A DNA stretch of 64,000 nucleotides from Sphingomonas faeni (GCF_023195535.1 NZ_JALPNF010000003.1:434001-498000); one strand, 5' to 3'; shown: positions 1-9,486, counted from the first letter of the stretch. The notes: generated from the sequence alone by a model not told the origin. Translations and numbers: made by a program.

Positions 1-727
1 CGCGGATCCGAACTTTGCCAAGCAGCCGGTCGAATGGCTGATCTCGAAGCAATACGCGGCCGAGCGCGCGAAACTGATCCGGCCGGACCGTATCCTGACG
101 CCGGTCTATCCGGGCCAGGCGCCCAGCCGCGGCGATACCACCTATTTCAGCTGTGCCGACAAGGACGGCATGATGGTGTCGATGATCCAGTCCAATTTCC
201 GCGGCATGGGATCGGGACTGGTCGCGGACGGTCTTGGATTCATGTTCCAGGATCGCGGCCAGCTGTTCAGCCTGAAGGACGGCCACCCCAACATCTATGC
301 GCCGGGCAAGCGGCCGTTCCAGACGATCATACCCGGCTTCGCGACGCGCGGAAGCGATCCGTGGATGAGTTTCGGCGTCATGGGCGGCGACATGCAGCCT
401 CAGGGGCAGACGCAGATCATCGTCAACCGCGTCGACTATGGGCTGGAGATACAGTCGGCGGGCGATTCGCCACGCTGGCATCACGAGGGGTCGTCGCAAT
501 CGATGGGCGAGGACTCGCCTGGAATGGGCCCAACCGGGCTGTTGCGGCTCGAGACCGGCGTGCCGCTCGCGACGCGGCAAAGGCTGGCGGAGATCGGCTG
601 GACGATCGGCGATCCCGATGGCGGGTTCGGCCGCTACGAAAGCGTCGAGCACCGGATGGACGGGTCCACGCGGGTTTACGCAGCCGCGAGCGAGATGCGT
701 GCCGACGGGTGCGCGCTGGCATATTGA
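1..727 (+). CDS. gamma-glutamyltransferase family protein, C-terminal part (5' truncated by window)
   Basis: The reading frame enters from the left edge (first full codon at base 2) and ends with TGA at 725-727. The visible ~241 residues match the C-terminal half of gamma-glutamyltransferases, periplasmic Ntn-hydrolases that cleave gamma-glutamyl bonds such as in glutathione. The GDTTYFSCADKDG stretch holds the threonine that becomes the N-terminal nucleophile of the small subunit after self-cleavage (codon about 137-139). The later GMGSG and FGVMGGDMQPQGQ motifs are also typical of the family. The start and any signal peptide lie outside the window. Family assignment is firm; the substrate cannot be told. 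Confidence 0.9.
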   Translation, partial: ADPNFAKQPVEWLISKQYAAERAKLIRPDRILTPVYPGQAPSRGDTTYFSCADKDGMMVSMIQSNFRGMGSGLVADGLGFMFQDRGQLFSLKDGHPNIYAPGKRPFQTIIPGFATRGSDPWMSFGVMGGDMQPQGQTQIIVNRVDYGLEIQSAGDSPRWHHEGSSQSMGEDSPGMGPTGLLRLETGVPLATRQRLAEIGWTIGDPDGGFGRYESVEHRMDGSTRVYAAASEMRADGCALAY

Positions 728-778
728 GGCACCGTCAATTGCGGGCGATGGCCCCGCATTTATCGTTCGAACCAAGCG

Positions 779-885
779 CCTCCCCGGCGAAGGCCGGGGT
801 CCATCTGGGGCGTTTTGCCAATCGAGGGCGGCGCCCCGTTGCGACCATCTTTCCAACTGGGCCCCGGCCTTCGCCGGGGTGGTGC
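779..885. repeat. pair of inverted REP-like hairpins, type A
   Basis: Two copies of a palindrome with core CCCCGGCGAAGGCCGGGG lie at about 779-809 and, inverted, at 853-885, between the convergent ggt-like gene and ugd. Each copy folds alone, and the two can also pair with each other, as in BIME elements. The same type recurs at 9487-9594 and 48231-48337. They could act as bidirectional terminators or mRNA stabilisers; that role is inference. Confidence 0.85.
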
Positions 886-920
886 AAATGGTGCGGCCCA
901 GTGTCGCCGTTGCGCTCTGC

Positions 921-2222
921 TCAGCGGCCTACTGCAGTGTACGCGAATCCGGCCTGTTCGACGTCGGCGCGCTGGTAGACGTTGCGGAGGTCGACCATCA
1001 CCGGTGCCGCGAGCAGCCCCCTCAACCGTGCGAGGTCAAGCGCACGGTATGCGTCCCATTCGGTTACGATCACCACGGCATCGGCGCCTTCGGCCGCGTC
1101 GTAGGCGTCGGTGCAATACGCCAGATCGGGTAGCAGCGCCTTGGCCGGTTCCATGCCCTCGGGATCGTGCGCGCGCACCTTCACGCCCGCATCCGCCAGC
1201 GCGGTGGCGATCGCAAGGCTGGGCGCGTCGCGCATGTCGTCGGTGTTGGGCTTGAACGTCAGGCCGAGAAGCGCAACCGTCTTCCCCCGCGGGTTTTCAC
1301 CGAGCGCCGCCAGCACTTTGCGCCCCATCGCGCGCTTGCGGCTGTCGTTCACCTTCACGACCGCTTCGACGATATGGACCGGTGTCTGGTAATCCTCGGC
1401 GGTCTTGAGCAGCGCCAGCGTGTCCTTGGGGAAGCACGAGCCGCCATAACCCGGTCCTGCATGCAGGAACTTCTTGCCGATGCGGTTGTCGAGACCAATC
1501 CCGCGCGACACGTCCTGCACGTCGGCGCCGACCGCCTCGCACAGGTCCGCGATCTCGTTGATGAAGGTGATCTTGGTCGCGAGGAACGCGTTCGCCGCGT
1601 ATTTGATCAACTCGGACGTACGGCGACTTACGAACAGGATCGGCGACTCGTTCAGGTACAGCGGACGGTAGACGTCGCGCATCACCTGCTTGGCGCGCTC
1701 GTCCTCGGTGCCGATGACGATCCGGTCGGGACGCTTGAAGTCGCCGATCGCGGCGCCTTCGCGGAGGAATTCGGGGTTGGACACGACCGCGACGTCGATG
1801 TCGGGACGCTTCTCCCGCAGGATCGCCTCGACCCGGTCGCCGGTGCCGACGGGGACGGTCGACTTGGTCACGACCACGGTCGGGCCGGTAACGGCGGCGG
1901 CGATCTCCTCGGTCGCGGCGAACACATAGCTGAGATCGGCGTGGCCATCGCCGCGGCGCGAGGGCGTGCCAACGCCGATGAAGATCGCATCGGCGCCGGC
2001 GACAGCGCTGGCGAGATCGGTGGTGAAGGTCAGCCGTCCTGCCGCGACGTTGGACGCGACGAGCTGATCTAGGCCTGGCTCGAAGATGGGCATGCGACCG
2101 GCATGCAGCGCGTCGATCTTCGACTGGTCTTTGTCGACGCAGATCACGTCATGCCCGAAATCCGAAAAACAGGCGCCCGAGACAAGACCGACATAGCCTG
2201 AACCGATCATCGTAATGCGCAT
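921..2222 (-). CDS. ugd: UDP-glucose 6-dehydrogenase (UDP-glucose/GDP-mannose dehydrogenase family)
   Basis: A 433-residue cytoplasmic enzyme that oxidises UDP-glucose to UDP-glucuronate with two NAD+, feeding exopolysaccharide or sphingolipid glycosylation. The N-terminal Rossmann motif GSGYVG is at residues 7-12. The catalytic cysteine is Cys263 in GYGGSCFPKDT. The C-terminal UDP-binding domain includes GLTFKPNTDDMRDAPS. Length is normal for the family. Start ATG at 2222 gives the canonical MRITMIGSGYVG beginning. It stands alone, divergent from the phasin gene. A GDP-mannose dehydrogenase is less likely given the length and motif details, but substrate cannot be proved from sequence. Confidence 0.92.
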   Translation of the reverse strand: MRITMIGSGYVGLVSGACFSDFGHDVICVDKDQSKIDALHAGRMPIFEPGLDQLVASNVAAGRLTFTTDLASAVAGADAIFIGVGTPSRRGDGHADLSYVFAATEEIAAAVTGPTVVVTKSTVPVGTGDRVEAILREKRPDIDVAVVSNPEFLREGAAIGDFKRPDRIVIGTEDERAKQVMRDVYRPLYLNESPILFVSRRTSELIKYAANAFLATKITFINEIADLCEAVGADVQDVSRGIGLDNRIGKKFLHAGPGYGGSCFPKDTLALLKTAEDYQTPVHIVEAVVKVNDSRKRAMGRKVLAALGENPRGKTVALLGLTFKPNTDDMRDAPSLAIATALADAGVKVRAHDPEGMEPAKALLPDLAYCTDAYDAAEGADAVVIVTEWDAYRALDLARLRGLLAAPVMVDLRNVYQRADVEQAGFAYTAVGR

Positions 2223-2438
2223 ATTGACGTCCTTCGAAATCCCGCATCCCTATTGGGATAAACAGGGGGGCATGCAAGCGAACGGGCGTGACTTGTAAAA
2301 ATACCGGTCAATCCGGTTTAGTGCGGTGGCGCCCGGACGCGGCAGCCGGCTGGTGGGGTTGACCGGAAACGCGCAACCAAATTGTGCGGCGCCGGTTGAA
2401 GGCGCATCATTATCCTTCATTTACACAGGAGCGATAGC

Positions 2439-2885
2439 ATGGCCGAGAACCTCAAAAGCGCGATCGACGAAGGCGCTGCAAAGAACAAGGCGGCGACCGA
2501 TCGCGCCGCGGGCGTCGCCAAGGACGCGGCCGACACGATGCGCGCCGGTGCAGAGCAAGCGCGCGATACTTTTTCCGAGAAGATCATCGATCCGGCCAAG
2601 CGAGCCGGGGAGGCCATGAAAGAGTCGGGCGGCAAGATTGCCGAGGGCGGCGCGACGATCGGCAAGACCATGATCGACCAGGCCGAGCAGAATGCCCGTG
2701 AGGCGTTTGCCGCGATGCGCGAGGCGGCCAGTGCGAAGGATTTGACGCAGGTCATGAAGATCCAGAGCGAATATCTCCGCGAGCAGAGCCGGCGCAGCAT
2801 GAGCCAGGCCCGCGAGATCGGCGAGATGATCATGAAATTCGGCAAGGAGGCCGTAGCGCCGTTGCGCGGGTCCGGTCCGCAGTGA
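2439..2885 (+). CDS. phasin family protein
   Basis: A 148-residue, highly charged, Ala/Lys/Glu-rich and probably all-helical protein of the phasin type. Phasins coat polyhydroxyalkanoate granules or act as amphipathic chaperone-like proteins. The N-terminal half is low-complexity with many Ala-Lys-Asp steps. The C-terminal half has the coiled-coil pattern usual for phasins (IQSEYLREQSRRSMSQAREI). A good ribosome binding site, ACAGGAG, sits before the ATG. No PHA synthase or depolymerase gene is nearby, so granule association is inferred from family resemblance only. Confidence 0.78.
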   Translation: MAENLKSAIDEGAAKNKAATDRAAGVAKDAADTMRAGAEQARDTFSEKIIDPAKRAGEAMKESGGKIAEGGATIGKTMIDQAEQNAREAFAAMREAASAKDLTQVMKIQSEYLREQSRRSMSQAREIGEMIMKFGKEAVAPLRGSGPQ

Positions 2886-2936
2886 TCGCCGGGCGTACCG
2901 CATCATGACTCTATGAGTAGAGATAAACGTGACGGG

Positions 2937-2975
2937 TGGAGCGACGTACGGACGAGCAAGAACGCCGTCGCTCCA
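2937..2975. repeat. inverted repeat downstream of the phasin gene
   Basis: Arms TGGAGCGACG (2937-2946) and CGTCGCTCCA (2966-2975) are exact complements around a 19-base loop, 50 bases after the phasin stop. There is no T-run, so it may be a Rho-independent-like stabiliser rather than a classical terminator. A second small palindrome, CCCCGA...TCGGGG, is at 3108-3126. The rest of the 276-base gap to the next gene holds nothing I recognise. Confidence 0.5.
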
Positions 2976-3161
2976 CTATCACGACGGAACCAAAAGGCCC
3001 CGACCTTGATGCCGGGCTGAATAATGCCGTGTTTTATAGCCGCTATCGAGACGACCTGGTTCGGCTGATCCCTTGACGAGTCGTGAACCGCACGGGATCA
3101 TTCACGTCCCCGAACCGAAGTCGGGGCTCGCTTGGACCGCGCGTTCCCCGAGTTGCGGAGG

Positions 3162-4061
3162 TCATCGTCCCTGCAGCTTGCCCAGGATGGTCATCGACTG
3201 TTCGGAACCCGACTGCGGTACGATCTCGCCGGTACGATCGATGATCGCGTCCCAGTTCGCCGCGACACCCTCCACCGACAGGTCGTCGCCGGTCAGCAGC
3301 TTGCCCTGGGTCAGCGTCACGTACGCCGCCTGGAACACGCCGGCGCCTGCGCCGACGATCATGTTGGTCGGCGCGTCTTCGGACACGAGGAACACGGCCG
3401 CTGGCGCCACCTTGTCGGGGGAGAAGGCCTTGAACGCCTCTTCGGGGAAGATGTCCTGCGTCATCCGCGTGCCCGCGGTGGGGGCGATCGTGTTCACCTT
3501 GATGTTGGTCTTCGCGCCCTCGATCGCGAGCGTCTTGGTCAGCCCGGCCAGCCCGAGCTTGGCTGCACCGTAGTTCGCCTGGCCGAAATTGCCGTACAGG
3601 CCCGTCGACGACGCGGTCATCAGGATCCGGCCGTAATTCTGCGCGCGCATCGTGTCCCACACCGCCTTGGTGGCGTTCGCCGAGCCATTGAGGTGGACGT
3701 CGACGACGAACTTGAAGTCGGCGGGCTCCATCTTGGCGAAGCTCTTGTCGCGCAGCACGCCGGCGTTGTTGATCAGGATGTGGACGCCGCCCCATTTCTC
3801 GGACGCTCTGGCAACCATCTCGACCATCTGGTCGTAGTCGGTGACGCTGCCGCCGTTCGACATCGCCTCGCCGCCGGCCGCCTCGATCTCCTCGACGACC
3901 TTCAGCGCGGCATCCGAATGGCCGGTGCCGTCGCGCGACGCGCCGAGATCGTTGACGACCACCTTGGCGCCGCGGCGGGCGAGTTCGAGTGCGTATTCGC
4001 GACCGAGACCGCCGCCTGCGCCGGTGACGATCGCGACTCGATTTTCAAAGCTGATAGACAT
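3162..4061 (-). CDS. SDR family oxidoreductase, 3-hydroxyacyl-CoA dehydrogenase (MFE-2)-like
   Basis: A 299-residue short-chain dehydrogenase. The cofactor motif TGAGGGLGREYAL is at about residues 14-26, NNAG follows further in, and the catalytic Ser plus YxxxK are in the SSTGLYGNFGQANYGAAK region. The GREYAL signature and the VVNDLGASRDGTG segment resemble the (3R)-hydroxyacyl-CoA dehydrogenase domain of peroxisomal multifunctional enzyme type 2, so a fatty acyl-CoA substrate is likely. The C-terminal ~70 residues extend beyond a minimal SDR. The start codon directly follows a hairpin plus T-run (4066-4099), which could control it. The closest ribosome-binding-like stretch, GAGAGGGG, lies inside that hairpin. 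Confidence 0.87.
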   Translation of the reverse strand: MSISFENRVAIVTGAGGGLGREYALELARRGAKVVVNDLGASRDGTGHSDAALKVVEEIEAAGGEAMSNGGSVTDYDQMVEMVARASEKWGGVHILINNAGVLRDKSFAKMEPADFKFVVDVHLNGSANATKAVWDTMRAQNYGRILMTASSTGLYGNFGQANYGAAKLGLAGLTKTLAIEGAKTNIKVNTIAPTAGTRMTQDIFPEEAFKAFSPDKVAPAAVFLVSEDAPTNMIVGAGAGVFQAAYVTLTQGKLLTGDDLSVEGVAANWDAIIDRTGEIVPQSGSEQSMTILGKLQGR

Positions 4062-4065
4062 GGAA

Positions 4066-4099
4066 AAAGGCGCCCCTCTCTTATGATTGGAGCGCCTTT
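4066..4099 (-). terminator. hairpin with T-run: terminator or attenuator before the SDR start
   Basis: On the minus strand AAAGGCGCTCC (4099-4089) pairs with GGGGCGCCTTT (4076-4066): 11 pairs with one G-U and a 12-base loop. It is followed by further T residues and then the SDR ATG two bases later. It has the look of an intrinsic terminator for the upstream Ala/Pro-rich gene (stop at 4158). Because it covers the SDR ribosome binding region, it may also act as an attenuator or translational switch. Confidence 0.6.
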
Positions 4100-4157
4100 C
4101 CTAGAACGTAAAGCCGTCTACGCAAGCGGCAGGATCACTACCGCCTGCGCGAAGGGC

Positions 4158-4505
4158 TTACTTGCCGCCGCGGTTGCGGCAGCCGTCCTTGACCGTCTTC
4201 GAGCACACCGGATACTCGGCCGGTGCCGGCGTCGGCGGGGTAACGGTCGGCTGACCGAACGTCACGCCACCAGCGGGTGCGGGTGCTGCCATCGGTGCGG
4301 CTGGAGCGGCCATCGCGGGATCGGCCATCGCAGGATCGGCAGGGGCTGCCATCGCCGGATCGGCCGGTGCGGCCTGGTCTGCAGGTGCCGTCTGCATCGC
4401 GGGATCGACCGGTGCGGTCTGCGCGGCGGGATCGGCCGGCGGGGTCGTCTGGGCGATCACGGGCGACGCGAGAAGAGCGGCGGCGGCGAGAAGAATGGTC
4501 TTCAT
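4158..4505 (-). CDS. secreted Ala/Pro-rich repeat protein, unknown function
   Basis: A 115-residue protein that I do not recognise as a named family. It opens with a clear Sec signal peptide (MKTILLAAAALLASPVIAQ), so it is exported. The middle is low-complexity Ala-Pro-Asp-Met built from repeats of the APADPAM type. The last ~25 residues differ: they contain two cysteines and end in a basic tail (CSKTVKDGCRNRGGK). A clean ribosome binding site, AGGAG, lies 6 bases before the ATG. The composition suggests a flexible periplasmic linker or cell-envelope protein; no catalytic motif is seen. Confidence 0.75.
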   Translation of the reverse strand: MKTILLAAAALLASPVIAQTTPPADPAAQTAPVDPAMQTAPADQAAPADPAMAAPADPAMADPAMAAPAAPMAAPAPAGGVTFGQPTVTPPTPAPAEYPVCSKTVKDGCRNRGGK

Positions 4506-4633
4506 ACGAATCTCCTAAATGGGTGCACCATTTTGGTAGCGCGACGTCTGAACGCACTAAGTCGCGCATAGGTCCTTCGTTTCGCATCCGATTCCATTCG
4601 CCCCACCGCTAGACCCAGAGCGGGACAGTGTCC

Positions 4634-5326
4634 TTAGCCGCCCGTATCGAGCGAATAGCCGGCCGACCGGACGGTACGAATGATGTCCGGACGTTCGCCG
4701 ACGTTGATGGCTTTCCGCAGCCGCCGGATGTGGACGTCGACCGTGCGGCTTTCGATATCACTGTCGTGACCCCACACGGCATCGAGCAGCCGTTCGCGCG
4801 AGAACACCCAGCCGGGATGCTCGAGAAAATGCTTCAACAGGCGGAACTCGGTCGGTCCGAGCGATACGACTTCGCCCGAGCGACGGACCTTGTGGCCGAC
4901 GGTATCCATCTCGATGTCGGCATAGCTGAGTGCTTCGCCCGCGAGGGCAGGGCGGACTCGGCGCAACACCGCACCGACGCGGGCGACCAGCTCGCGCGGT
5001 GAGAACGGCTTGGTCACGTAATCGTCGGCGCCGGTCTCCAGCCCCCGCACACGATCCTCTTCCTCACCGCGCGCGGTGAGCATGATGATCGGCACGTTCT
5101 GCGTCTCGGGCGCGCGGCGCAGGCGACGGCAGACCTCGATCCCCGACAACCCCTCGACCATCCAGTCGAGCAGGACGATGTCGGGCACCTTCTCCTTGGC
5201 GAGCAGCAAGGCTTCCTCGCCATCGGGGGTATGCGCGATCTCGAAATCCTCGCGCTTGAAATGCCAGACCAGCAATTCGGCGAGGGCGGCATCGTCCTCG
5301 ACCAGCAGCATTTTCGCGCGTGCCAT
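4634..5326 (-). CDS. phoB: phosphate regulon response regulator PhoB
   Basis: A 230-residue OmpR-family regulator that binds Pho boxes and switches on phosphate-starvation genes once phosphorylated by PhoR. The receiver has acidic residues E10-D11-D12, phospho-acceptor D54 in VLLDWMVEG, and the conserved KPFSPRELVAR. The C-terminal winged helix includes RTVDVHIRRLRKAI and IRTVRSAGYSLD. Its ATG overlaps the phoU stop in TAATG, so the two are translationally coupled. It is the last gene of the phosphate operon, and its sensor phoR lies at the other end of the cluster. Confidence 0.96.
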   Translation of the reverse strand: MARAKMLLVEDDAALAELLVWHFKREDFEIAHTPDGEEALLLAKEKVPDIVLLDWMVEGLSGIEVCRRLRRAPETQNVPIIMLTARGEEEDRVRGLETGADDYVTKPFSPRELVARVGAVLRRVRPALAGEALSYADIEMDTVGHKVRRSGEVVSLGPTEFRLLKHFLEHPGWVFSRERLLDAVWGHDSDIESRTVDVHIRRLRKAINVGERPDIIRTVRSAGYSLDTGG

Positions 5327-6015
5327 TATGCCTGCTCCTGCTTGATGCCGCGTTCACGGTCGACCATCTGCGTACCGGTCGCGGCGAAATAGACCATCTC
5401 GGCGACGTTGGTGGCGTGGTCGCCGATCCGCTCGAGGTTCTTCGCGACGAACAGCAGATGCGCGACCTGGCTGATCGTCTTCGGATTCTCGACCATGTAG
5501 GTGACGAGCGTGCGAAAGATGCTGTCGTAGAAATCGTCGAGCGCGGCGTCGCTTTCGACCACCCGCACTGCCTCTTCCGCGTCGCGCGCGGCAAATGCGT
5601 CGAGCACGTCGTGGACCATCTCGCTCGCCATCCGGCCCATCGCGGGCAGAATCGAGATCGGCTCGATCCGGTGTTCGCTCTCGATCATCGGCACGCGCTT
5701 GGCGATGTTCTTGGCGTAATCGCCGATCCGCTCGACGACGCCGGCGATCTTCAGCGCAGCGACGACTTCGCGCAGGTCGACCGCCATCGGTGCGCGCAAG
5801 GCGATGATCCGGACCGCGAGGCGCTCGACCTCCGCCTCGATCACGTCGATCTGCTTGTCGGCGGCGCGGACCTGTTCGGCGAGCGCGATGTCGTTGCGTT
5901 GCAGCGCCAGCATCGCCTTGTCGATCGCGTCCTCGGCGAGCCCGCCCATCTGCGAGATCAACCCGCGGAGCTCGCCGATGTCGTTGTCGAAGGCCTTGAC
6001 CGTATGCGTGTTCAT
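5326..6015 (-). CDS. phoU: phosphate signalling protein PhoU
   Basis: A 229-residue PhoU made of two three-helix repeats. It links the Pst transporter to the PhoR kinase and restrains the Pho response when phosphate is plentiful. The family metal-binding motifs are visible as VERIGDYAKNIAKR in the first half and NLERIGDHATNVAEM in the second. The frame stays open upstream to 6387, but that part is a shadow of pstB; the ATG at 6015 (MNTHTVKAFDNDI) is the normal PhoU start. It lies 14 bases after pstB and overlaps phoB by one base. Confidence 0.95.
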   Translation of the reverse strand: MNTHTVKAFDNDIGELRGLISQMGGLAEDAIDKAMLALQRNDIALAEQVRAADKQIDVIEAEVERLAVRIIALRAPMAVDLREVVAALKIAGVVERIGDYAKNIAKRVPMIESEHRIEPISILPAMGRMASEMVHDVLDAFAARDAEEAVRVVESDAALDDFYDSIFRTLVTYMVENPKTISQVAHLLFVAKNLERIGDHATNVAEMVYFAATGTQMVDRERGIKQEQA

Positions 6016-6029
6016 GGTCGTTTCCCGAC

Positions 6030-6794
6030 TCAGCCGTAACGGCCGGTGATGTAATCCTTGGTCCGCTCTTCGCGGGGATTGGTGAAGATGTCCGAGGTGT
6101 TGCCGTATTCGACCAGCGTGCCGAGGTGGAAGAACGCGGTCTTCTGACTGACTCGCGCGGCCTGCTGCATGTTGTGCGTGACGATCACCATCGCGTAGCG
6201 GCCGCGCAGTTCGTGGATCAGTTCCTCGATCTTCGCGGTCGCGATCGGATCGAGTGCCGAGCACGGCTCGTCCATCAGGATGACCTCGGGATCGACCGCG
6301 ATCGCGCGGGCGATGCAGAGCCGCTGTTGCTGGCCGCCCGACAAGGCCGTGCCGCTGTCCGAGAGGCGATCCTTGACCTCGTCCCACAAGCCGGCGCGGC
6401 GCAGCGACTTCTCGACGATCCGGTCGAGGTCCGCCTTCGCGCCGGCCAGACCGTGAATGCGTGGGCCATAGGCGACGTTCTCGTAGATCGATTTCGGGAA
6501 CGGGTTCGGCTTCTGGAACACCATACCGACGCGGGCACGGAGCTGCACCACGTCCATGTCGGGCGAATAGATATCCTGACCATCGAGCTTGATCTCGCCG
6601 GTGACGCGGGCGCTGGCGACGGTGTCGTTCATGCGGTTGAGCGTGCGCAAGAAGGTCGACTTGCCGCAGCCCGACGGGCCGATGAACGCCACCACCTCGT
6701 CCTGGTCGACGTCGATCGAGACGTTGTCGATCGCCAGCTTGCTGCCGTACGCGACGGACACGTTGCGCGCGGTCATCTTGAGGTTCTTGGTCAT
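6030..6794 (-). CDS. pstB: phosphate ABC transporter ATP-binding protein PstB
   Basis: A 254-residue ABC ATPase that energises phosphate import through PstC/PstA. Walker A is GPSGCGKST, the signature is [14 protein letters not shown], Walker B is [14 protein letters not shown], and the switch histidine is in [10 protein letters not shown]. The PstB-specific LRTLNRMND segment follows Walker A. The ATG at 6794 overlaps the pstA stop (TGATGA), which fixes the start; the open frame further upstream is antisense-quality sequence inside pstA. Confidence 0.97.
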   Translation of the reverse strand: MTKNLKMTARNVSVAYGSKLAIDNVSIDVDQDEVVAFIGPSGCGKSTFLRTLNRMNDTVASARVTGEIKLDGQDIYSPDMDVVQLRARVGMVFQKPNPFPKSIYENVAYGPRIHGLAGAKADLDRIVEKSLRRAGLWDEVKDRLSDSGTALSGGQQQRLCIARAIAVDPEVILMDEPCSALDPIATAKIEELIHELRGRYAMVIVTHNMQQAARVSQKTAFFHLGTLVEYGNTSDIFTNPREERTKDYITGRYG

Positions 6795-8092
6795 CACCAG
6801 CGGGTCTCGAATCGGTTGCGGAGGTAGATCGCGACGCCGTTCATCGCGAGCAGGAAGACGAGCAGGACGATGATCGCCGCCGACGTCTTTTCGACGAAGC
6901 CGCGGCTGACCTGATCGGACCAGAGGAAGATCTGGACGGGCAGAACGGTCGCGGGATCGTTCAGGCCCGACGGCGGCGCGGCGATAAAGGCGCGCATGCC
7001 AATCATCAGCAGCGGCGCGGTCTCGCCGAGCGCACGTGCCATGCCGATGATCGTGCCGGTGAGGATGCCGGGCAGCGCAAGCGGCAATACGTGGTGGAAC
7101 ACGACCTGCACCGGCGATGCGCCGACGCCGAGCGCGGCATCGCGGATCGACGGCGGGACGGCCTTGATCGCGTTGCGCCCCGCAATCACGATCACCGGCA
7201 TCGTCATCAGCGCGAGCGTGAGCCCGCCGACGATCGGCGCGGATCGTGGCATCCCGAACGTGCCGAGGAAGACCGCGAGCCCGAGCAGCCCGAAGATGAT
7301 CGAGGGGACCGCGGCGAGGTTGTTGATCGACACCTCGATCAGGTCGGTCCAGCGGTTCTTCGGCGCATATTCCTCGAGATACAGCGCCGACAGCACGCCG
7401 ATCGGGAAGGCGAGCAGCAGCGTGACCGCCATCGTCAGCAAGGATCCCTTGAACGCGCCCCAGATACCGACGCGGGTGGCGTCGGTCGAATCGGCCGAGG
7501 TCAGAAAGCCGGTGTTGAACCCGCGCGACAGCACGCCGCGTGCGGTAAGGCGCGCATAGATCGCTTCGGCTTCGTTCGTGCCGACGCCCTTGGCGGCGAC
7601 GTCGATCGGGCTCGACACGGGGACCTCGAACACGGCCCGGCGCTGGAGCAGCGACGGGTCCGCCTTGATCGCGTCGCGCACCACCGCCCAGGCGCCGTCG
7701 GACAACAGGTTCGCACCGTCCTTGCCGTAGGCGGTACTGGCGGCGGCGAGGACCGTGCCTTCGAGGCCGGCGCCGGCAAGCGCGAGATCGGCCCCGCGTC
7801 CGACCAAGCGCGACGGCGAGATCGGGAGCTTTGCGGCGGCGAGATCGACCGGCAGCGCAACGCGCGTCTCGACAAACCCGCTCGCGCCCTGGCTCAGCAT
7901 CGAGACCAGCAGGAAGGCGAGGAAGGCGGCGGACATCCACACCGCGGCGAGCCCGGCGAAGCGGAAGCGACGCTCGGACGCGTAACGGCGGCGGATGCGC
8001 GACTGCATCGCCTGCGTCGTCCAGTCGGTCGGCACGCGACGCACCGGCTCCGCGCCGCTGGTCGGCAATGAGGGAACGAGCGTGTCAGTCAT
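6794..8092 (-). CDS. pstA: phosphate ABC transporter permease PstA (with N-terminal DUF3333-type extension)
   Basis: A 432-residue inner-membrane permease. The C-terminal ~240 residues are the classic PstA channel with six membrane segments and the EAA-loop region around [12 protein letters not shown] and [12 protein letters not shown]. The N-terminal ~190 residues hold one membrane segment (about 45-66) and a soluble periplasmic part, the extension common in alphaproteobacterial PstA. It overlaps pstC by 8 bases and pstB by 1, so the permease and ATPase genes are translationally coupled. Confidence 0.95.
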   Translation of the reverse strand: MTDTLVPSLPTSGAEPVRRVPTDWTTQAMQSRIRRRYASERRFRFAGLAAVWMSAAFLAFLLVSMLSQGASGFVETRVALPVDLAAAKLPISPSRLVGRGADLALAGAGLEGTVLAAASTAYGKDGANLLSDGAWAVVRDAIKADPSLLQRRAVFEVPVSSPIDVAAKGVGTNEAEAIYARLTARGVLSRGFNTGFLTSADSTDATRVGIWGAFKGSLLTMAVTLLLAFPIGVLSALYLEEYAPKNRWTDLIEVSINNLAAVPSIIFGLLGLAVFLGTFGMPRSAPIVGGLTLALMTMPVIVIAGRNAIKAVPPSIRDAALGVGASPVQVVFHHVLPLALPGILTGTIIGMARALGETAPLLMIGMRAFIAAPPSGLNDPATVLPVQIFLWSDQVSRGFVEKTSAAIIVLLVFLLAMNGVAIYLRNRFETRW

Positions 8093-9461
8093 AGGCTTCG
8101 CGGTACCGTTTGACGACGCGGAGCGCGACGATGTTGAGGAGCAGCGTGACGACGAACAGCGTCAAGCCCAGAGCGAACGCGGCGAGCGTCTTGGGGCTGT
8201 CGAACTCCGCCTCGCCGGTCAGCAGGTCGACGATCTGCTTGGTGACGGTGGTGGTGCTGGCGAACGGGTTGAGCGTCAGCGTCGCGACTCCGCTTGCGGC
8301 CATGACGACGATCATCGTCTCGCCGATCGCGCGCGACACGGCCAGCAGCACGCCGCCGACGACACCGGGCAGGGCGGCCGGCAGCAGCACGCGGCGGATC
8401 GTCTCGGACGAGGTCGCGCCCATCGCGAGGCTGCCGTCGCGCATCGACGAGGGGACGGCGGCGATCGAATCGTCCGCCATCGACGAGACGAACGGGATGA
8501 TCATGATGCCCATCACGAGCCCCGCGGCGAGCGCGCTTTCCGACGATGCCCAACTGATCCCGATCGACACGGCGAGATCGCGCACTGCCGGCGCGACGGT
8601 CAGCGCGGCGAAATAGCCGTAGACGACGGTCGGCACGCCCGCGAGCATCTCGAGGATCGGCTTCATCCACTTGCGCGTGGTCGGCTTGGCGTATTGCGTG
8701 AGGTAGATCGCGCTCATCAGCCCGAAGGGAATGGCGACGATCATCGCGATTACCGCGCCGATGAAGAACGTCCCCCAGAACAGCGGCACCGCGCCGAGCG
8801 ACGCGCCCGGATCGCGCGCGTCGATCACCTGCGGGCTCCAATGCGTGCCGAACAGGAAGTCGGTGATCGGCACGACCGAAAAGAACCGCACCGATTCGTA
8901 CAGCAGCGACGCGACGATGCCGACCGTGGTCAGGATCGCGATCAGCGACGCGCCGAGCAGCGCGAGCATGACGACCCGCTCGATCTGCGTCCGCGCGCCG
9001 AACCCGGGTTTGACGCGAGTGAACGCGAACGCGCCGCCGGCGAAGGCGAGCAGCAGCGCGAGTGCGGTGGCGATCCAGTCGTAGCGTGATTGCGCCGCGG
9101 CGTAGGAGGGCGCGAGCGTTTGCGCGAGGCCGTGGAAGGCTCCGAAGCTCTGCCCTTCGGCCAGGCTGCGCGCTTCGGACAGGATCGAGGCGCGGTCGAA
9201 GCCGGGTGGGGGAAGCTGGATCGCCGCCGGCGTTGCGAGGACCGCATCGGTGACGAGCGCGGGCGACGTCACCGACCAGATTACGAGGAAGACGAGCGGC
9301 GGGATCGCAGTCCACAGCGCGACGTACCAGCCGTGATGCGCGGGGAGCGAACTGAACCGTGCGGTGCTGCCCGCGCGGAAGCGGGTGGCGCGGACGCGTG
9401 CGGTGAGCCAGCCGATGAGGCCGAGGCCAGCGACGAGGAAGAGGAGCGCGATGGCGGACAT
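8085..9461 (-). CDS. pstC: phosphate ABC transporter permease PstC
   Basis: A 458-residue inner-membrane permease partnering PstA. It has two N-terminal membrane segments with a periplasmic insert. A C-terminal permease core follows, including EMLAGVPTVVYGYFAALTV and the EAA-like LAMGATSSETIRRVLLPAA. The frame is open up to 9512, but those 17 extra codons are encoded by a palindromic repeat (GLRRGG), so I take ATG 9461 (MSAIALLFLVAGLG), which starts the first membrane helix. No strong ribosome binding site is evident. The gene is cut off from pstS by a 274-base repeat-filled gap. Confidence 0.94.
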   Translation of the reverse strand: MSAIALLFLVAGLGLIGWLTARVRATRFRAGSTARFSSLPAHHGWYVALWTAIPPLVFLVIWSVTSPALVTDAVLATPAAIQLPPPGFDRASILSEARSLAEGQSFGAFHGLAQTLAPSYAAAQSRYDWIATALALLLAFAGGAFAFTRVKPGFGARTQIERVVMLALLGASLIAILTTVGIVASLLYESVRFFSVVPITDFLFGTHWSPQVIDARDPGASLGAVPLFWGTFFIGAVIAMIVAIPFGLMSAIYLTQYAKPTTRKWMKPILEMLAGVPTVVYGYFAALTVAPAVRDLAVSIGISWASSESALAAGLVMGIMIIPFVSSMADDSIAAVPSSMRDGSLAMGATSSETIRRVLLPAALPGVVGGVLLAVSRAIGETMIVVMAASGVATLTLNPFASTTTVTKQIVDLLTGEAEFDSPKTLAAFALGLTLFVVTLLLNIVALRVVKRYREAYD

Positions 9462-9486
9462 TATAGTTCTCGCCCGTCCATAAGTA

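Noticed and set aside
3132..4571. 479-codon plus-strand frame
   Set aside because: Antisense to the SDR gene and the Ala/Pro-rich gene; no features of a protein.
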